Below are positions 33,571-47,496 of a stretch of 64,000 bases of DNA, in pieces. Origin of the DNA: Methylobacillus flagellatus KT. Its GTDB lineage: Bacteria > Pseudomonadota > Gammaproteobacteria > Burkholderiales > Methylophilaceae. The stretch's first letter is position 1. Each line of letters opens with the position of its first letter. Below the pieces are notes generated by a model. It had not been told where the DNA came from and ran no database searches. It saw nothing but the letters and a program-made list of their open reading frames with translations. The position numbers and the translations under genes were made by a program. The stretch is taken from contig NC_007947.1 of the NCBI RefSeq assembly GCF_000013705.1, positions 1,922,001-1,986,000 of the forward strand. Reading direction: 5' to 3'.

Positions 33571-36138
33571 CTAGCTTGCCACTTCGGAAATCGGAATCAC
33601 TTTCTTCGTATATTCCGGCATCTGGTCGAAATTGAGGTACTTGTAGATATTGTCGGCATGCTTAGTGAGCTTGTCGCCTATGATCTCAAGATACTCGGCT
33701 TGTGTCGGAATGCGTCCTAAGCGTGCGCATACGGCCGCCAGTTCAGCAGAACCGAGATAGACGCGCGCATCCTTGCCCATACGGTTGTCGAAGTTACGGG
33801 TAGAGGTCGAGAACACTGTCGCCTTGTCCGCCACGCGGGCCTGGTTCCCCATGCACAACGAGCAACCTGGCACTTCGGTACGCGCCCCCGCCACGCCGAA
33901 CACCGAATAGACACCTTCATCGCGCAACTGGCTTTCGTCCATGCGGGTAGGCGGCGCGATCCATAACCGGGTCGGAATGTTGCCAGCCCCCTCGAGTACC
34001 TTGGCGGCAGCACGATAGTGGCCAATGTTGGTCATGCAGCTGCCGATGAAAACTTCGTCGATCTTGTCTCCCACCACGGCAGATAGCGGCTTGATGTCGT
34101 CCGGGTCGTTCGGGCAGGCCACCAGGGGCTCTTTGATGTCGTTGAGGTCGATCTCGAGTACATAAGCATACTCCGCATCCTTGTCGGCCTCGAGCAACTG
34201 TGGGTCGGCCAGCCAGGCCTCCATTGCCTCGATGCGGCGCTGCAGGGTGCGCGCATCCTGGTAGCCGTTGTCTATCATGTTCTGCATCAGCACGATATTG
34301 GACTTGAGGAACTCGATCACCGGCTCCTTGTTCAGGTGCACGGTACAGCCATTGGCGGAACGCTCGGCGGAGGCATCGGCAAACTCGAACGCCTGCTCGA
34401 CCTTGAGGTCCGGCAGTCCCTCGATTTCGAGAATGCGCCCGTTGAAGACATTCTTCTTACCCTGCTTGCCTACGGTCAGCTCGCCCCGCTGGATCGCGGC
34501 GTAGGGAATCGCATTTACCAGGTCGCGCAAGGTGATGCCAGGCTGCATCTCTCCCTTGAAACGCACCAGCACAGATTCCGGCATGTCCAGCGGCATAGCG
34601 CCCATGGCGGCGGCAAACGCCACCAGGCCGGAACCCGCGGGGAAGGAAATGCCGATCGGGAAGCGGGTGTGCGAATCGCCGCCGGTGCCGACGGTATCGG
34701 GCAGGATCATGCGGTTGAGCCAGGAGTGGATCACGCCGTCACCGGGCCGCAGGCTGACGCCGCCGCGGCTGGAGATGAATTCCGGCAGGCTGTGCTGCAA
34801 CTTGATGTCCACGGGTTTGGGGTAGGCGGCAGTATGGCAGAAGCTCTGTATGACGAGGTCGGCAGAGAAGCCTAGGCAGGCCAGCTCCTTGAGTTCGTCA
34901 CGCGTCATCGCCCCCGTCGTATCCTGTGAGCCGACAGTGGTGATCTTGGGCTCACAGTAAGTGCCCGGACGCACGCCCTTTCCTTCGGGCAGCCCGCAGG
35001 CGCGCCCCACCATCTTCTGTGCCAGGGTGTAACCCTTGCCGGTATCTTGCGGCATGATGGGCTGGATAAACAAATCAGAAGGCGGCAGGCCGAGAAGCTG
35101 GCGGGCATTGTTGGTGAGGCCGCGGCCCACAATCAGCGGGATGCGTCCGCCGGCGCGCACCTCGTCCGGCATGGTCAAAGGCGCCAGCTCGAATCGGGCG
35201 ATTTCCTCGCCTGCAGCATTCAGCACCTTGCCATCGTAGGGCCGCACTGCGATCACATCGCCTGTGGACATGGCGCTCACATCGCATTGGATGGGCAAGG
35301 CGCCGGAGTCTTCCGCCGTATTGAAGAAGATAGGCGCAATCTTGCCGCCCAGCACTATCCCGCCCGTGCGCTTGTTTGGAATGTAGGGAATGTCGTTGCC
35401 CATGTGCCACTGCACCGAGTTGATCGCAGACTTGCGCGAAGAGCCAGTGCCCACGACATCGCCGACATAGGCCAACGGCAAACCCTGAGATTTCAATTGC
35501 TCCAGGGTTTGCAACGCCCCTGGCATTTTGTTGATGAGCATGGCCTTGGCATGCAGCGGGATATCAGGACGCGACCAGGCTTCCTGCGCAGGAGACAGGT
35601 CATCGGTATTGGTTTCACCATCGACCTTGAATACCACCAGCCTCAACTCTTCTGGCAACTTGGGACGGCTGGTGAACCATTCCCCGGCAGCCCATGATTC
35701 GACCAATGCCTTGGCATAGGTGTTGCCTGCCTTCATTTTTTCGGCTACGTCATGGAAGGCATCGAACATGAGGATAGTGTGCGACAGCGCCTTGACGACT
35801 TGCTCAGCCAATGGGCTGTCCAGCAAGGCCACCAGGGCTTGCACATTGTAGCCGCCCAGCATGGTGCCCAATAGTTTGACGGCATGCTCGGGAGTGAGCA
35901 GAGGGGAATGCGCTTCGCCTTTGGCGATATCTGCCAGGAAGGCTGCCTTGACATAGGCGGCCTGGTCCACGCCGGCCGGGATACGGTTTTCCAACAGGTT
36001 GAGAAGAAATGGCTCTTCACCAGCGGGAGGGTTCTTCAACAGCTCAACCAGGGCAGCGGTTTGCTCTGCATCCAGTGGCAAAGGGGGAAGGCCAGCGGAG
36101 GCGCGTTCTTCTACATGTTTACGATAGGCAATTAGCAT
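33571..36138 (-). CDS. acnB: Bifunctional aconitate hydratase 2 / 2-methylisocitrate dehydratase
   Basis: TCA-cycle enzyme interconverting citrate and isocitrate; AcnB also acts on 2-methylisocitrate and, without its cluster, can bind mRNA. N-terminal HEAT-like domain (residues 1-155), swivelling domain with TNTDDLSPA and [13 protein letters not shown], then the catalytic domains. The [4Fe-4S] Cys are in GSCMTNIGH and CSLCMGNQ near the C-terminus. 855 residues, as in the family. Single gene, divergent from purB. Confidence 0.98.
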   Translation of the reverse strand: MLIAYRKHVEERASAGLPPLPLDAEQTAALVELLKNPPAGEEPFLLNLLENRIPAGVDQAAYVKAAFLADIAKGEAHSPLLTPEHAVKLLGTMLGGYNVQALVALLDSPLAEQVVKALSHTILMFDAFHDVAEKMKAGNTYAKALVESWAAGEWFTSRPKLPEELRLVVFKVDGETNTDDLSPAQEAWSRPDIPLHAKAMLINKMPGALQTLEQLKSQGLPLAYVGDVVGTGSSRKSAINSVQWHMGNDIPYIPNKRTGGIVLGGKIAPIFFNTAEDSGALPIQCDVSAMSTGDVIAVRPYDGKVLNAAGEEIARFELAPLTMPDEVRAGGRIPLIVGRGLTNNARQLLGLPPSDLFIQPIMPQDTGKGYTLAQKMVGRACGLPEGKGVRPGTYCEPKITTVGSQDTTGAMTRDELKELACLGFSADLVIQSFCHTAAYPKPVDIKLQHSLPEFISSRGGVSLRPGDGVIHSWLNRMILPDTVGTGGDSHTRFPIGISFPAGSGLVAFAAAMGAMPLDMPESVLVRFKGEMQPGITLRDLVNAIPYAAIQRGELTVGKQGKKNVFNGRILEIEGLPDLKVEQAFEFADASAERSANGCTVHLNKEPVIEFLKSNIVLMQNMIDNGYQDARTLQRRIEAMEAWLADPQLLEADKDAEYAYVLEIDLNDIKEPLVACPNDPDDIKPLSAVVGDKIDEVFIGSCMTNIGHYRAAAKVLEGAGNIPTRLWIAPPTRMDESQLRDEGVYSVFGVAGARTEVPGCSLCMGNQARVADKATVFSTSTRNFDNRMGKDARVYLGSAELAAVCARLGRIPTQAEYLEIIGDKLTKHADNIYKYLNFDQMPEYTKKVIPISEVAS

Positions 36139-38055
<1,917 letters not shown>

Positions 38056-38128
38056 CCAGCCTGCCATGATGGCCTTTGCGGCCATTGACTACTTTTTCAA
38101 GGCACCGGGCCTGCACAGATGCTTCCCG

Positions 38129-39871
38129 ATGATACAGGCCTGGCTGCTGCTCATCCTGCTGTCATGGCAGGGCCAGGCCGTTGCTGATACCCGCTATAGC
38201 GTCGATATCGACGCCCCCTCCGCAGTAGAAGATCTGCTGGAGAAGCACATGGAGATCATGCGTTGGCTTGATAACCCGCGCATGAACAATGCCGAATGGC
38301 ACCGCTTGTTGCAGGCAGCGCCCCGCAATATAGAGGACCTGCTAGCAACCGAAGGCTACTTCTCGCCAGAGATCAAGCAACAACTCGAAACCAGCCGCGA
38401 AGGCGAGAATGTCCGCCATCGCGCCACATTCACCATCGTGCCGGGCAATCCGGTCACCGTGGACATCGTCGATATCCGCTTCACAGGCGACGTCACGCAG
38501 CAAGACGCCGGTGCAGAGCCTGCCCCGGACAAGCTGATTGAGGGTTGGCCGCTCAAGCGGGATATGCGCTTCAGCCAGGATGCTTGGGCTAGTGCCAAGC
38601 GCAGCCTGCTAAGAGGACTGATGCTGCAGCGCTACCCGAACGCCAGGATCACCAGCAGCAAGGCCGAAATCGATGCTGCCAGCAACAAGGCCAGATTGCG
38701 GGTGGAGATCGACAGCGGCGCACCTTTCCGCTTTGGCGGCCTGGAGGTCAACGGCCTGCAGCGCTACCCGCGAAGCCTGGTCGAGAACATGAATCCAATC
38801 AAGCCAGGCGAAACCTATAGCCAGGCCCGCTTGCTGTTCTTTCAGTCATTGTTGCAAGCCAGCGGCTATTTCGGCAACGTCGAAGTCACATCGCACACCG
38901 AGGACGCTGACCCGGAAGCGGCACCAATCGTCGTCACCGTCACCGAGTTGCAATCCGTGCAAGTGGGGGTCGGCGTCGGCGCCAGCACCAACACAGGGGC
39001 TCGTACGACACTATCCTACCAAGACCTCAACCTGTTCAACCGCGGTTGGCGCTTCACCAACACCTTGAAGATCGAGCAAAAAGCGCAGTCACTCAACTCC
39101 CTGGTCCGATTGCCTACGGACAAGAACGGCTACCGCGATAGTTTCAATGCCGATCTCAACCGCATTGATATCGAGGGCCAGACCATTTCCACCTTGGGCA
39201 GCGGGGTGAAACGCGCATGGGGCCCGCGCAGCTTCGAACAAACCATTGGGGCAGCCTATCTGCTAGAACACCTGGCCATCGATGGCAGCGATTCCGAGAA
39301 CAACTACGCCGCTACCGTCTCCTACGGCATCACCCTGCGCCGCACGGACAATGAGCTCAACCCGACGCGAGGCTACTTGCTCAATGCCTTGTTCACTAGC
39401 GCCCCACTCGATGTCATGGCCACCGGCAAGTTTCTGCAAAGTTATGTCAAGACGCAAATCTATTATCCGCTGACGCGCAGGACGCAGCTCATCACCCGAT
39501 TCGAAGGCGGCATTGTCAGCGGCGCCAACAACGCACCTGCCACCTATCTGTTCCGCGCCGGTGGCGATCAATCGGTGCGAGGCTATGCCTACCAAAGCCT
39601 TGGTGTCGCCGATGGCGACGCCGTGATCGGTGGACGCTACCTAGCCACCGGCAGTATCGAGATCATCCAGTGGCTGACGGAGTCATGGGGCGCGGCTGCA
39701 TTCGTGGATTTCGGCAATGCGGCAAACAGCACGCGCGACCTCAAGCCTGTATATGGTTATGGCCTGGGGGCCCGCTTCAAGAGTCCCGCAGGGCCGATCG
39801 GCATCGATATCGCCCGCGGCCAGGAAACCGGCGAATACCGGTTACACTTTAACCTGGGGGTCACCTTCTGA
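38129..39871 (+). CDS. tamA: Outer membrane assembly protein TamA
   Basis: Omp85-family barrel that works with TamB in outer-membrane protein assembly and phospholipid movement. Signal peptide (from ATG 38129, ending near GQAVADT), three POTRA domains (about residues 25-245) and a 16-strand barrel with the lid motif RAGGDQSVRGYAYQSLG near the end and a C-terminal strand ending in Phe. The start is uncertain: earlier in-frame ATG codons (38039, 38066) exist, without a clear ribosome site. The stop overlaps the tamB start. Confidence 0.92.
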   Translation: MIQAWLLLILLSWQGQAVADTRYSVDIDAPSAVEDLLEKHMEIMRWLDNPRMNNAEWHRLLQAAPRNIEDLLATEGYFSPEIKQQLETSREGENVRHRATFTIVPGNPVTVDIVDIRFTGDVTQQDAGAEPAPDKLIEGWPLKRDMRFSQDAWASAKRSLLRGLMLQRYPNARITSSKAEIDAASNKARLRVEIDSGAPFRFGGLEVNGLQRYPRSLVENMNPIKPGETYSQARLLFFQSLLQASGYFGNVEVTSHTEDADPEAAPIVVTVTELQSVQVGVGVGASTNTGARTTLSYQDLNLFNRGWRFTNTLKIEQKAQSLNSLVRLPTDKNGYRDSFNADLNRIDIEGQTISTLGSGVKRAWGPRSFEQTIGAAYLLEHLAIDGSDSENNYAATVSYGITLRRTDNELNPTRGYLLNALFTSAPLDVMATGKFLQSYVKTQIYYPLTRRTQLITRFEGGIVSGANNAPATYLFRAGGDQSVRGYAYQSLGVADGDAVIGGRYLATGSIEIIQWLTESWGAAAFVDFGNAANSTRDLKPVYGYGLGARFKSPAGPIGIDIARGQETGEYRLHFNLGVTF

Positions 39872-42800
39872 TGGCAAAACGGCTACTGCTCATCCTGCTG
39901 CTGTGGTTCCTGCCCTGCATCGCGCCGGCATATGCCTTGATCCAGCTCAGCTCCAGCCTGCAGGACCTGCATTACGATGCGGGCAGCATGGAGATCGACC
40001 TACTGCAGTTCGAGGGCCACCTCAGGCTACTGCCCACACGCGAAGGACGCCTGCGCGTGGATCGGCTGCATGCGCAGCGGCTGGTCATCACCATGAAGCA
40101 GGCTGCGCCTGAAGATGCGCCCGATACCCCCACCGGCAGCCTGCCCGAATTGCCCGACGCCATCCAACTGCCATTCCCGATCGAACTGGAACAGGCGTCC
40201 ATAGATGAAATCGAGATCGTGTCCGGCAACAGCCGCCAGGTGCTGCAGCATGTCACGCTCAACATGGCGGCGGACAGCAACACCATCCGCCTGCAGCTGT
40301 CGCGCGCGGAAACGCCCTGGGGCGACATCACGGCCGAGGTCGTCCTGCGGAACAGCAAGCCATTTCCCTTGTCGGGCAACATCCACATCCGCCAGGCGCA
40401 AGGCAACATGCCGTATGACCTCAACACCACCCTTTCCGGTGACCTCCAGGCATTGCGCTTTGACATGCGCAACCTGTTTGCAATGCAGAACGAGCTGCCT
40501 GCCATGGTCGCGATCGATAGTCCGCTGCCTGCGGCTGGCAGGCTGGATATTACGGGAGAAGTTGCCCTGGAGGGCGACCTGCCGCTCAAGCTCGACATCC
40601 GGTTACGCGACTTGAACCCGAACGCGTTGGGCCAGGCGACCGACGCTCACCTGAGCGCCGACCTCAGCGTCAGCGGCAAGCTGCTGCCCGCTGCCGACTT
40701 CACCGTGGCATTTAGCAGCCTGGACAGCCAATGGCGCGGCCATCCTCTGCGAGCCACAGCCAGCATACGCCTGCTGGATAACATCCTGGACAGCATCCAG
40801 GTCGATGCCACACTCGGCGACAACCGCATCAGCGCTCGAGGTAGCCTTGGCCAGCCCGGCGGCACCCTCGCCTGGCAAGCGGCCTTTCCCGTATTGGCTG
40901 CACTAGGGCCGGCGTTTGCTGGCAAGGCCGAAGCCAGCGGCACAGTAGCTGGCGAGTTCGACGATCTGCGCGCGCAATTCCAGCTGCTCGCGGAAAACCT
41001 GCGCCTTCCAGGCAATATCACGGCCCATCAGCTCAGCGGCAACGGCAGCCTGCACACCCAGGGCGAACTCAATGCAGCGCTCAATGCTTCAGGCCTGCGC
41101 ATCCACCAAGGCAGCTTCATGGATGGCAAAATCGCTCTGACCGGCAACCGCGCGCGCCATACGCTCAGAATGGAAGCCACCGGTCCTGGCCTCAACCTGC
41201 AATCCACCCTTGATGGCGGCATCGATGACACCGGTGCCTGGACAGGCGTCCTGCACCAGTTCGAATACCAATCACAGGCACCGGTCAAACTGCAAGCGCC
41301 CGCCCCCATCCGCTACGATGCGGCCGGGCTTGCAATCGACGACCTGACCTTGCAGTTCAAGCAGGGCATCATCCGCCTGGACACCTTGCGCCAAGGTCCC
41401 AATGGCTTGCAGACGCAAGGCCAGATTGAGCGGTTGGCCTTGCAGGACATTCCGCCGCTGTTATTCTCATTGCCTGCCAATCTCAAGGGCAATCCGGTAT
41501 TTTCAGGGGAATGGGATATCAATGCCGGGGAACTGCTCAACGGTAAAGTCATGCTGCAGCGCGAGTCCGGCGATATCGCCGTGGTACGCGAAGGCCAGCC
41601 CGAACAACCGCTAGGCCTCAGCGAAGTTAAATTACTGCTGGCGATGCGTGACAATCAGGTCGGCCTGACGGCCAGCATTCGGGGTAGCGGGCTCGGCAAT
41701 ATTGCCGGAAGCCTCAATACCAGTGTCACCAGCGCAGATGGCAGCCTCAGCCTCGTCAGCAGTGCACCGTTGCAAGCCAGCCTGATCGCGGAAGTGAACA
41801 GCCTTGCCTGGCTGCCCTCTCCCGACATCCAGGCGGATGGTACCCTCCATATCGATATCCATGCCGATGGCAGCATCGGCAACCCCAACCTGGACGGCAA
41901 TATCCGCGGCCGCAACCTCAGCGCCAGCCTGCCGGCCGAAGGCGTGAACCTCACCAATGGCCAGCTCGACGCATCTCTGTCAGGCAACAGGCTGATTCTG
42001 GATACGCTGCGCTTCACAGGAGGCCAGGGTACCATCAATGCCAGTGGCAACATCAGCCTGGTAGCAGGCAAACCGGCAATGGAGCTCGACTGGATCCTCG
42101 ACGACTTCACGGCGGCCGAACGCACTGACCGCACATTGGTATTGAAAGGCAGCGCAAAAACCACACTACAGAACAATGAACTCATCCTGGACGGCGACCT
42201 GCGCATCGTGCGTGGCTTGATCGAACTGGCGTCCGAAGGTGCCCCGCAGCTAGACAACGACGTCGTCGTGGTAGGACGTGAGCGCGCGGAAGAGCCGGCC
42301 CCATTGCAATTCACGATTGGCCAGCTCAGGATCAACCTCGGTGACGAAGTCATTGGCATCGTCGATCCGGGCAAGCAGTTCCTGCTGCGCGGTTTCGGCC
42401 TGGATGGCTACCTCACCGGCATTCTCACCCTGTCAGGAAGCGTACCCAACGGCCTGCGTGCGGAAGGTTCGATCAGGGTTGGCGGCACCTATATGGCCTA
42501 TGGTCAGCTGCTCAACATCAAGCAGGGCATCGTCAACTTCAGCGGCCCGGTGGATAATCCCGGCCTCAACATTACCGCCATGCGCGAGAACCAGACCGTA
42601 CAGGCCGGCGTCGAAATCACCGGCAATGCCCAGATGCCCATGGTCAAGCTGGTTTCCAACCCCAGTGTGCCGGACAGCGAAAAACTCTCCTGGCTGGTGC
42701 TCGGCCATGGCCTGGACCAGGCAGGCAAGAACGAATTCGCCATGCTCTCGCTCGCCGCCGGCGTCCTGCTCTCTCAGGGAGACTCCGTTCCGCTACAGAC

Positions 42801-43041
42801 CAGGATGGCCCGCGCCGCAGGCCTCGACAGCTTCAGCATAGGCGGCAGTGATATGGAAAGCACTACCGTCAACTTCGGCAAGCGCCTGTCTTCCAGGCTC
42901 TACCTCAGCTACGAAAAGAGCCTGACCGGCCTGCTCAACGTCGCCAAGCTTACCTACACCATCAGTCGCAACTGGTCGGTCGTCTCGCAAGCTGGGTCGG
43001 AAAGCGCGGTGGATGTGCTTTATACTTTCCGCTTTCAATAA
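39871..43041 (+). CDS. tamB: Translocation/assembly module TamB (AsmA-like, DUF490)
   Basis: Inner-membrane-anchored beta-taco protein that spans the periplasm to TamA and is involved in lipid transport. One N-terminal helix (residues 4-23), about 700 residues of repeated beta-strand DUF748-like filler, and the conserved C-terminal DUF490 (about 720-1056) with MLSLAAGVLLSQGD and the final strand TYTISRNWSVVSQ. 1056 residues, shorter than E. coli TamB (1259) but within the family range. Overlaps tamA by one base (TGATG). Confidence 0.93.
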   Translation: MAKRLLLILLLWFLPCIAPAYALIQLSSSLQDLHYDAGSMEIDLLQFEGHLRLLPTREGRLRVDRLHAQRLVITMKQAAPEDAPDTPTGSLPELPDAIQLPFPIELEQASIDEIEIVSGNSRQVLQHVTLNMAADSNTIRLQLSRAETPWGDITAEVVLRNSKPFPLSGNIHIRQAQGNMPYDLNTTLSGDLQALRFDMRNLFAMQNELPAMVAIDSPLPAAGRLDITGEVALEGDLPLKLDIRLRDLNPNALGQATDAHLSADLSVSGKLLPAADFTVAFSSLDSQWRGHPLRATASIRLLDNILDSIQVDATLGDNRISARGSLGQPGGTLAWQAAFPVLAALGPAFAGKAEASGTVAGEFDDLRAQFQLLAENLRLPGNITAHQLSGNGSLHTQGELNAALNASGLRIHQGSFMDGKIALTGNRARHTLRMEATGPGLNLQSTLDGGIDDTGAWTGVLHQFEYQSQAPVKLQAPAPIRYDAAGLAIDDLTLQFKQGIIRLDTLRQGPNGLQTQGQIERLALQDIPPLLFSLPANLKGNPVFSGEWDINAGELLNGKVMLQRESGDIAVVREGQPEQPLGLSEVKLLLAMRDNQVGLTASIRGSGLGNIAGSLNTSVTSADGSLSLVSSAPLQASLIAEVNSLAWLPSPDIQADGTLHIDIHADGSIGNPNLDGNIRGRNLSASLPAEGVNLTNGQLDASLSGNRLILDTLRFTGGQGTINASGNISLVAGKPAMELDWILDDFTAAERTDRTLVLKGSAKTTLQNNELILDGDLRIVRGLIELASEGAPQLDNDVVVVGRERAEEPAPLQFTIGQLRINLGDEVIGIVDPGKQFLLRGFGLDGYLTGILTLSGSVPNGLRAEGSIRVGGTYMAYGQLLNIKQGIVNFSGPVDNPGLNITAMRENQTVQAGVEITGNAQMPMVKLVSNPSVPDSEKLSWLVLGHGLDQAGKNEFAMLSLAAGVLLSQGDSVPLQTRMARAAGLDSFSIGGSDMESTTVNFGKRLSSRLYLSYEKSLTGLLNVAKLTYTISRNWSVVSQAGSESAVDVLYTFRFQ

Positions 43042-43064
43042 CCCATTCCACAGAGAATCGCATC

Positions 43065-44488
<1,424 letters not shown>

Positions 44489-44531
44489 AAACTGCCAGCC
44501 GTATTTTTTACGCGATTGTTCCCGGATAGGC

Positions 44532-44561
44532 ATGAAAAGCGCTTCATGACTCGGTTATAAT
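44532..44561 (+). promoter_or_regulatory. surE promoter, predicted leaderless
   Basis: Perfect -10 TATAAT (44556-44561) and ATGAAA (44532-44537) 18 bp upstream. The expected start point, 7 nt after the -10, is the A of the surE ATG at 44568. No ribosome site is present. Confidence 0.65.
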
Positions 44562-44567
44562 AAAAAA

Positions 44568-45311
44568 ATGCGTATTCTTCTTTCCAATGACGACGGTTAT
44601 TTTGCCCCCGGGCTCAATATCCTGGCCCAACACCTTGCAAAGGTGGCAGACATTGTCGTTGTCGCTCCCGAGCGTGACCGCAGCGGCGCGAGCAACTCCC
44701 TGACACTGGATCGCCCGCTGTCGGTGCATCGAGCCAACAATGGTTTTTATTATGTCAACGGCACCCCGACCGACTGCGTGCACCTTGCCGTGACCGGTCT
44801 GCTCGACGAATTGCCCGACATGGTGATATCGGGCATCAACGACGGCGCCAACATGGGGGATGACACCATCTATTCCGGCACCGTCGCTGCCGCTACCGAG
44901 GGTTTCCTGCTCGGTGTACCGTCGTTTGCCGTTTCCATGTCGCGCCATGGCGTACAGCATTTCGAGACTGCGGCAAAATTCATGGTGAGCCTGGTCAAGC
45001 GTTACCAGAAAGACCGCTTTCCGCCGCCAGTGCTGCTGAATATCAACGTGCCGGACGTGCCGTTCGATCAGATCAAGGGCACGGAAGTCACGCGTCTAGG
45101 TAAGCGCCACAAGGCGGAGCCTGTGATCAAGTCCACTACGCCTCGCGGCCAGACCGTGTACTGGATCGGGGCGGCTGGCAGCGCGCAGGATGCCGGCGAT
45201 GGTACGGATTTCCATGCCGTGAGCCAGAACCGCATTTCCATTACGCCCCTGCAAATCGACCTCACGCAATACAGCCAGCGTGAACAAGTCAAGAACTGGC
45301 TTGCGTTGTAA
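44568..45311 (+). CDS. surE: 5'/3'-nucleotidase SurE
   Basis: Metal-dependent phosphatase of nucleoside 5'- and 3'-monophosphates and short polyphosphate. It begins [16 protein letters not shown], the family start with the metal Asp pair; [10 protein letters not shown] and [22 protein letters not shown] follow. 247 residues. The conserved N-terminus leaves no room for another start, which supports a leaderless mRNA. First gene of surE-pcm-nlpD. Confidence 0.97.
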   Translation: MRILLSNDDGYFAPGLNILAQHLAKVADIVVVAPERDRSGASNSLTLDRPLSVHRANNGFYYVNGTPTDCVHLAVTGLLDELPDMVISGINDGANMGDDTIYSGTVAAATEGFLLGVPSFAVSMSRHGVQHFETAAKFMVSLVKRYQKDRFPPPVLLNINVPDVPFDQIKGTEVTRLGKRHKAEPVIKSTTPRGQTVYWIGAAGSAQDAGDGTDFHAVSQNRISITPLQIDLTQYSQREQVKNWLAL

Positions 45312-45314
45312 AGT

Positions 45315-45986
45315 ATGAGCAGCGCGGCATTAAGCGGCATTGGCATGACCTCGCAGCGCACGCGCGAGCGTATGCTGAGGCGCCTGAGCGAGAAAGGCAT
45401 CAAGGACGAAGTGGTGCTGGCGGCGCTGGGCGCCATCCCCCGTCATATCTTCGTCGACGAGGCGCTGTCCTCACGCGCCTATGAAGACGGCTCGCTGCCG
45501 ATCGGGTTCGGACAGACCATTTCCCAGCCCTATATCGTGGCCCGCATGACCGAGATCTTGCGCAACGGCGGCCCGCTCGGAAAAGTACTGGAAATCGGCA
45601 CCGGCTGCGGTTACCAGACTGCCGTACTTTCCAAAGTGTCCAAGGAGGTCTACTCGGTAGAGCGTATCCGCCCGCTGTTGATGAAGGCACGTGGCCATTT
45701 GCGGGAATTGCGCCTCGCCAATATTAAGCTCAAGCATGCCGATGGCACCATGGGCTTGCCGGAACTGGCACCTTTTGACGGCATCATGGTCACAGCGGCT
45801 GCACGTCATATCCCGCAAGAGCTGCTAGAGCAGCTTGCCGTCGGGGGACGCATGGTCATCCCTGTCGGCACTGAAGAACAAATCCTGTACCTGGTCGAGC
45901 ATCTCAAGACTGCATCAGGCTCGGAATACAGACAAAGTAAACTGGAAGCGGTGAAATTCGTACCGCTGCTAGGTGGAACCAACTAA
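45315..45986 (+). CDS. pcm: Protein-L-isoaspartate O-methyltransferase
   Basis: SAM-dependent repair enzyme for isoaspartyl residues in aged proteins. [17 protein letters not shown] and [16 protein letters not shown] (SAM motif I) are diagnostic, then [21 protein letters not shown]. 223 residues. It starts 3 bp after surE and ends overlapping nlpD by one base (TAATG). Confidence 0.96.
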   Translation: MSSAALSGIGMTSQRTRERMLRRLSEKGIKDEVVLAALGAIPRHIFVDEALSSRAYEDGSLPIGFGQTISQPYIVARMTEILRNGGPLGKVLEIGTGCGYQTAVLSKVSKEVYSVERIRPLLMKARGHLRELRLANIKLKHADGTMGLPELAPFDGIMVTAAARHIPQELLEQLAVGGRMVIPVGTEEQILYLVEHLKTASGSEYRQSKLEAVKFVPLLGGTN

Positions 45987-46987
45987 TGCAATGGACTAAG
46001 CAATTCAACACATCCAGGATGATATGCCTGCTCCTGATCGGCCTGGGAGGCTGCAGCACGACCGAGCACGCCCCGGTGATAGATCGCGCGCCCGCAACCA
46101 AGCCGTCACAGGGTAAACCAGCGGCAGGCCAGCATGCCAGTGACTGGCGGCCCAACACGCATATCGTCAAAAAGGGCGACACCCTGTACAGCATTGGCCT
46201 GGAATATGGGTTCGATTACAAGGAAATCGCCCAGCTCAATAATATCGCGCCACCGGCCTATACCATACACATCGGACAGCAGCTCAACCTGCCTGCCCGT
46301 TCGGCAGACATCTCTACCGCAGCCAGCCCTGTGGCGGGACAACCGGCCAGCACCACCGACGGCGATGTCATTGTCACGCCACTCAACCTGGACGGGGGAA
46401 GCGATCCTGCCACCCTAGCAGGGCAGGCGGAAACCGCCCCACTGTCGGCGGGCCAACCACTGCTGTTGATTGAGCCCAAGGCACTACGCCAGCCTTACAG
46501 CGAAGCAGCCATGAATGCGCCCGCCCCAGCGCCGCAACCTCAGCCCGTGGCAGCCCCAGCAACGGCTACTCCGGCTCCGGCAGCAGTTTCATCCGCCACC
46601 AAAAGCATTGAAGGCATCGAATGGGCATGGCCGACCAACGGCAAAGTCATCGCGGGCTTCAATGATTCCGCCAGTACCAAGGGCCTGGATATTGGCGGCA
46701 CCATGGGACAGCCGGTATATGCCGCGGCACCCGGCAAGGTAATTTACAGCGGGTCTGACCTGCGAGGGTACGGCAAGCTGGTCATCATCAAGCACAACAA
46801 TACTTTCCTCTCGGTCTATGCCCACAACAGCAACATCCTGGTCAAGGAAGGCCAGCAAGTCACCCGGGGCCAGAAGATTGCGGAAATGGGCGACACCGAT
46901 ACCGACAAGGTCAAGCTGCATTTCGAGATTCGCCGCCAAGGCAAATCAGTAGACCCAAGCAAATACCTGCCTGCATCCCCGAGCTAG
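45986..46987 (+). CDS. nlpD: NlpD-type LysM/M23 lipoprotein, amidase activator
   Basis: Outer-membrane lipoprotein that activates the cell-division amidase AmiC. Lipobox LIGLGGC (Cys about 21), LysM domain (about residues 50-100, HIVKKGDTLYSIGLEYGFD), a Pro/Ala linker (about 170-205), and a degenerate M23/LytM domain (about 215-325). The two metal His positions are replaced: KGLDIGG and KLHFEIR instead of HxxxD and HxHFE, as in E. coli NlpD, so it is not a peptidase. The usual downstream rpoS is absent here. Confidence 0.93.
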   Translation: MQWTKQFNTSRMICLLLIGLGGCSTTEHAPVIDRAPATKPSQGKPAAGQHASDWRPNTHIVKKGDTLYSIGLEYGFDYKEIAQLNNIAPPAYTIHIGQQLNLPARSADISTAASPVAGQPASTTDGDVIVTPLNLDGGSDPATLAGQAETAPLSAGQPLLLIEPKALRQPYSEAAMNAPAPAPQPQPVAAPATATPAPAAVSSATKSIEGIEWAWPTNGKVIAGFNDSASTKGLDIGGTMGQPVYAAAPGKVIYSGSDLRGYGKLVIIKHNNTFLSVYAHNSNILVKEGQQVTRGQKIAEMGDTDTDKVKLHFEIRRQGKSVDPSKYLPASPS

Positions 46988-47013
46988 ATACCGACCCCAA
47001 GGAGCCCGCCTAT

Positions 47014-47355
47014 ATGAGCAAGCCTGTGCGCAACCCCGATGCCAAGCCAGAATCCTTGCTCGCCACGCTGCTAGCAGGTCTCCGGTTGGGGTTGATGCTG
47101 CTCGGCATTATCGGTATTGCCGTCCACCTGTTCAGCGATGAGGGTTGGCTGGACCGCGCGATGGCCTGGATATTTTCTGGCACCTGGACGCTGCTGGCCG
47201 TTCCTACTGCGGTCTTGGGCGCTTATCTTGCCAATCGCTGGCTCACGGCCCCCAAACGCGGGGAATTGAGCAAACGCGGCGACCTGCCGCTTTACCTCAT
47301 GATGGGGGTAGGCGCGTTTTTCCTATTTCGCCTACTCAGCACGGGTGGCTTCTGA
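47014..47355 (+). CDS. Hypothetical 113-residue membrane protein
   Basis: Not recognised. Three hydrophobic segments (about residues 17-40, 48-70 and 91-108) joined by basic loops (KRGELSKRGD). Ribosome site AAGGAG precedes the ATG. It starts 27 bp after nlpD, in the position rpoS occupies in many relatives, and is probably co-transcribed with nlpD. Confidence 0.7.
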   Translation: MSKPVRNPDAKPESLLATLLAGLRLGLMLLGIIGIAVHLFSDEGWLDRAMAWIFSGTWTLLAVPTAVLGAYLANRWLTAPKRGELSKRGDLPLYLMMGVGAFFLFRLLSTGGF

Positions 47356-47433
47356 ACTGCTGAAATCCTGTGCTTTGCTGAATTGACACTGCCCTGCCAG
47401 TGCTGCGACCTCATGCGCCAAACCCATGGCAGC

Positions 47434-47469
47434 CAATAAAAATGCCGCCCCCTTTCAAGGGGCGGCATT
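47434..47469 (-). terminator. Terminator of the thioredoxin gene
   Basis: AATGCCGCCCC (47441-47451) pairs perfectly with GGGGCGGCATT (47459-47469). On the reverse strand a TTTTTAT run follows. It lies 28 bp past the thioredoxin-like gene stop. Confidence 0.85.
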
Positions 47470-47496
47470 CATTCAACGACTTCATTATCCCGCGAG

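Noticed and set aside
46620..46980. Active M23 peptidase domain in the nlpD product
   Set aside because: The metal-binding His residues are replaced by Lys (KGLDIGG and KLHFE), so it is an activator, not an enzyme.
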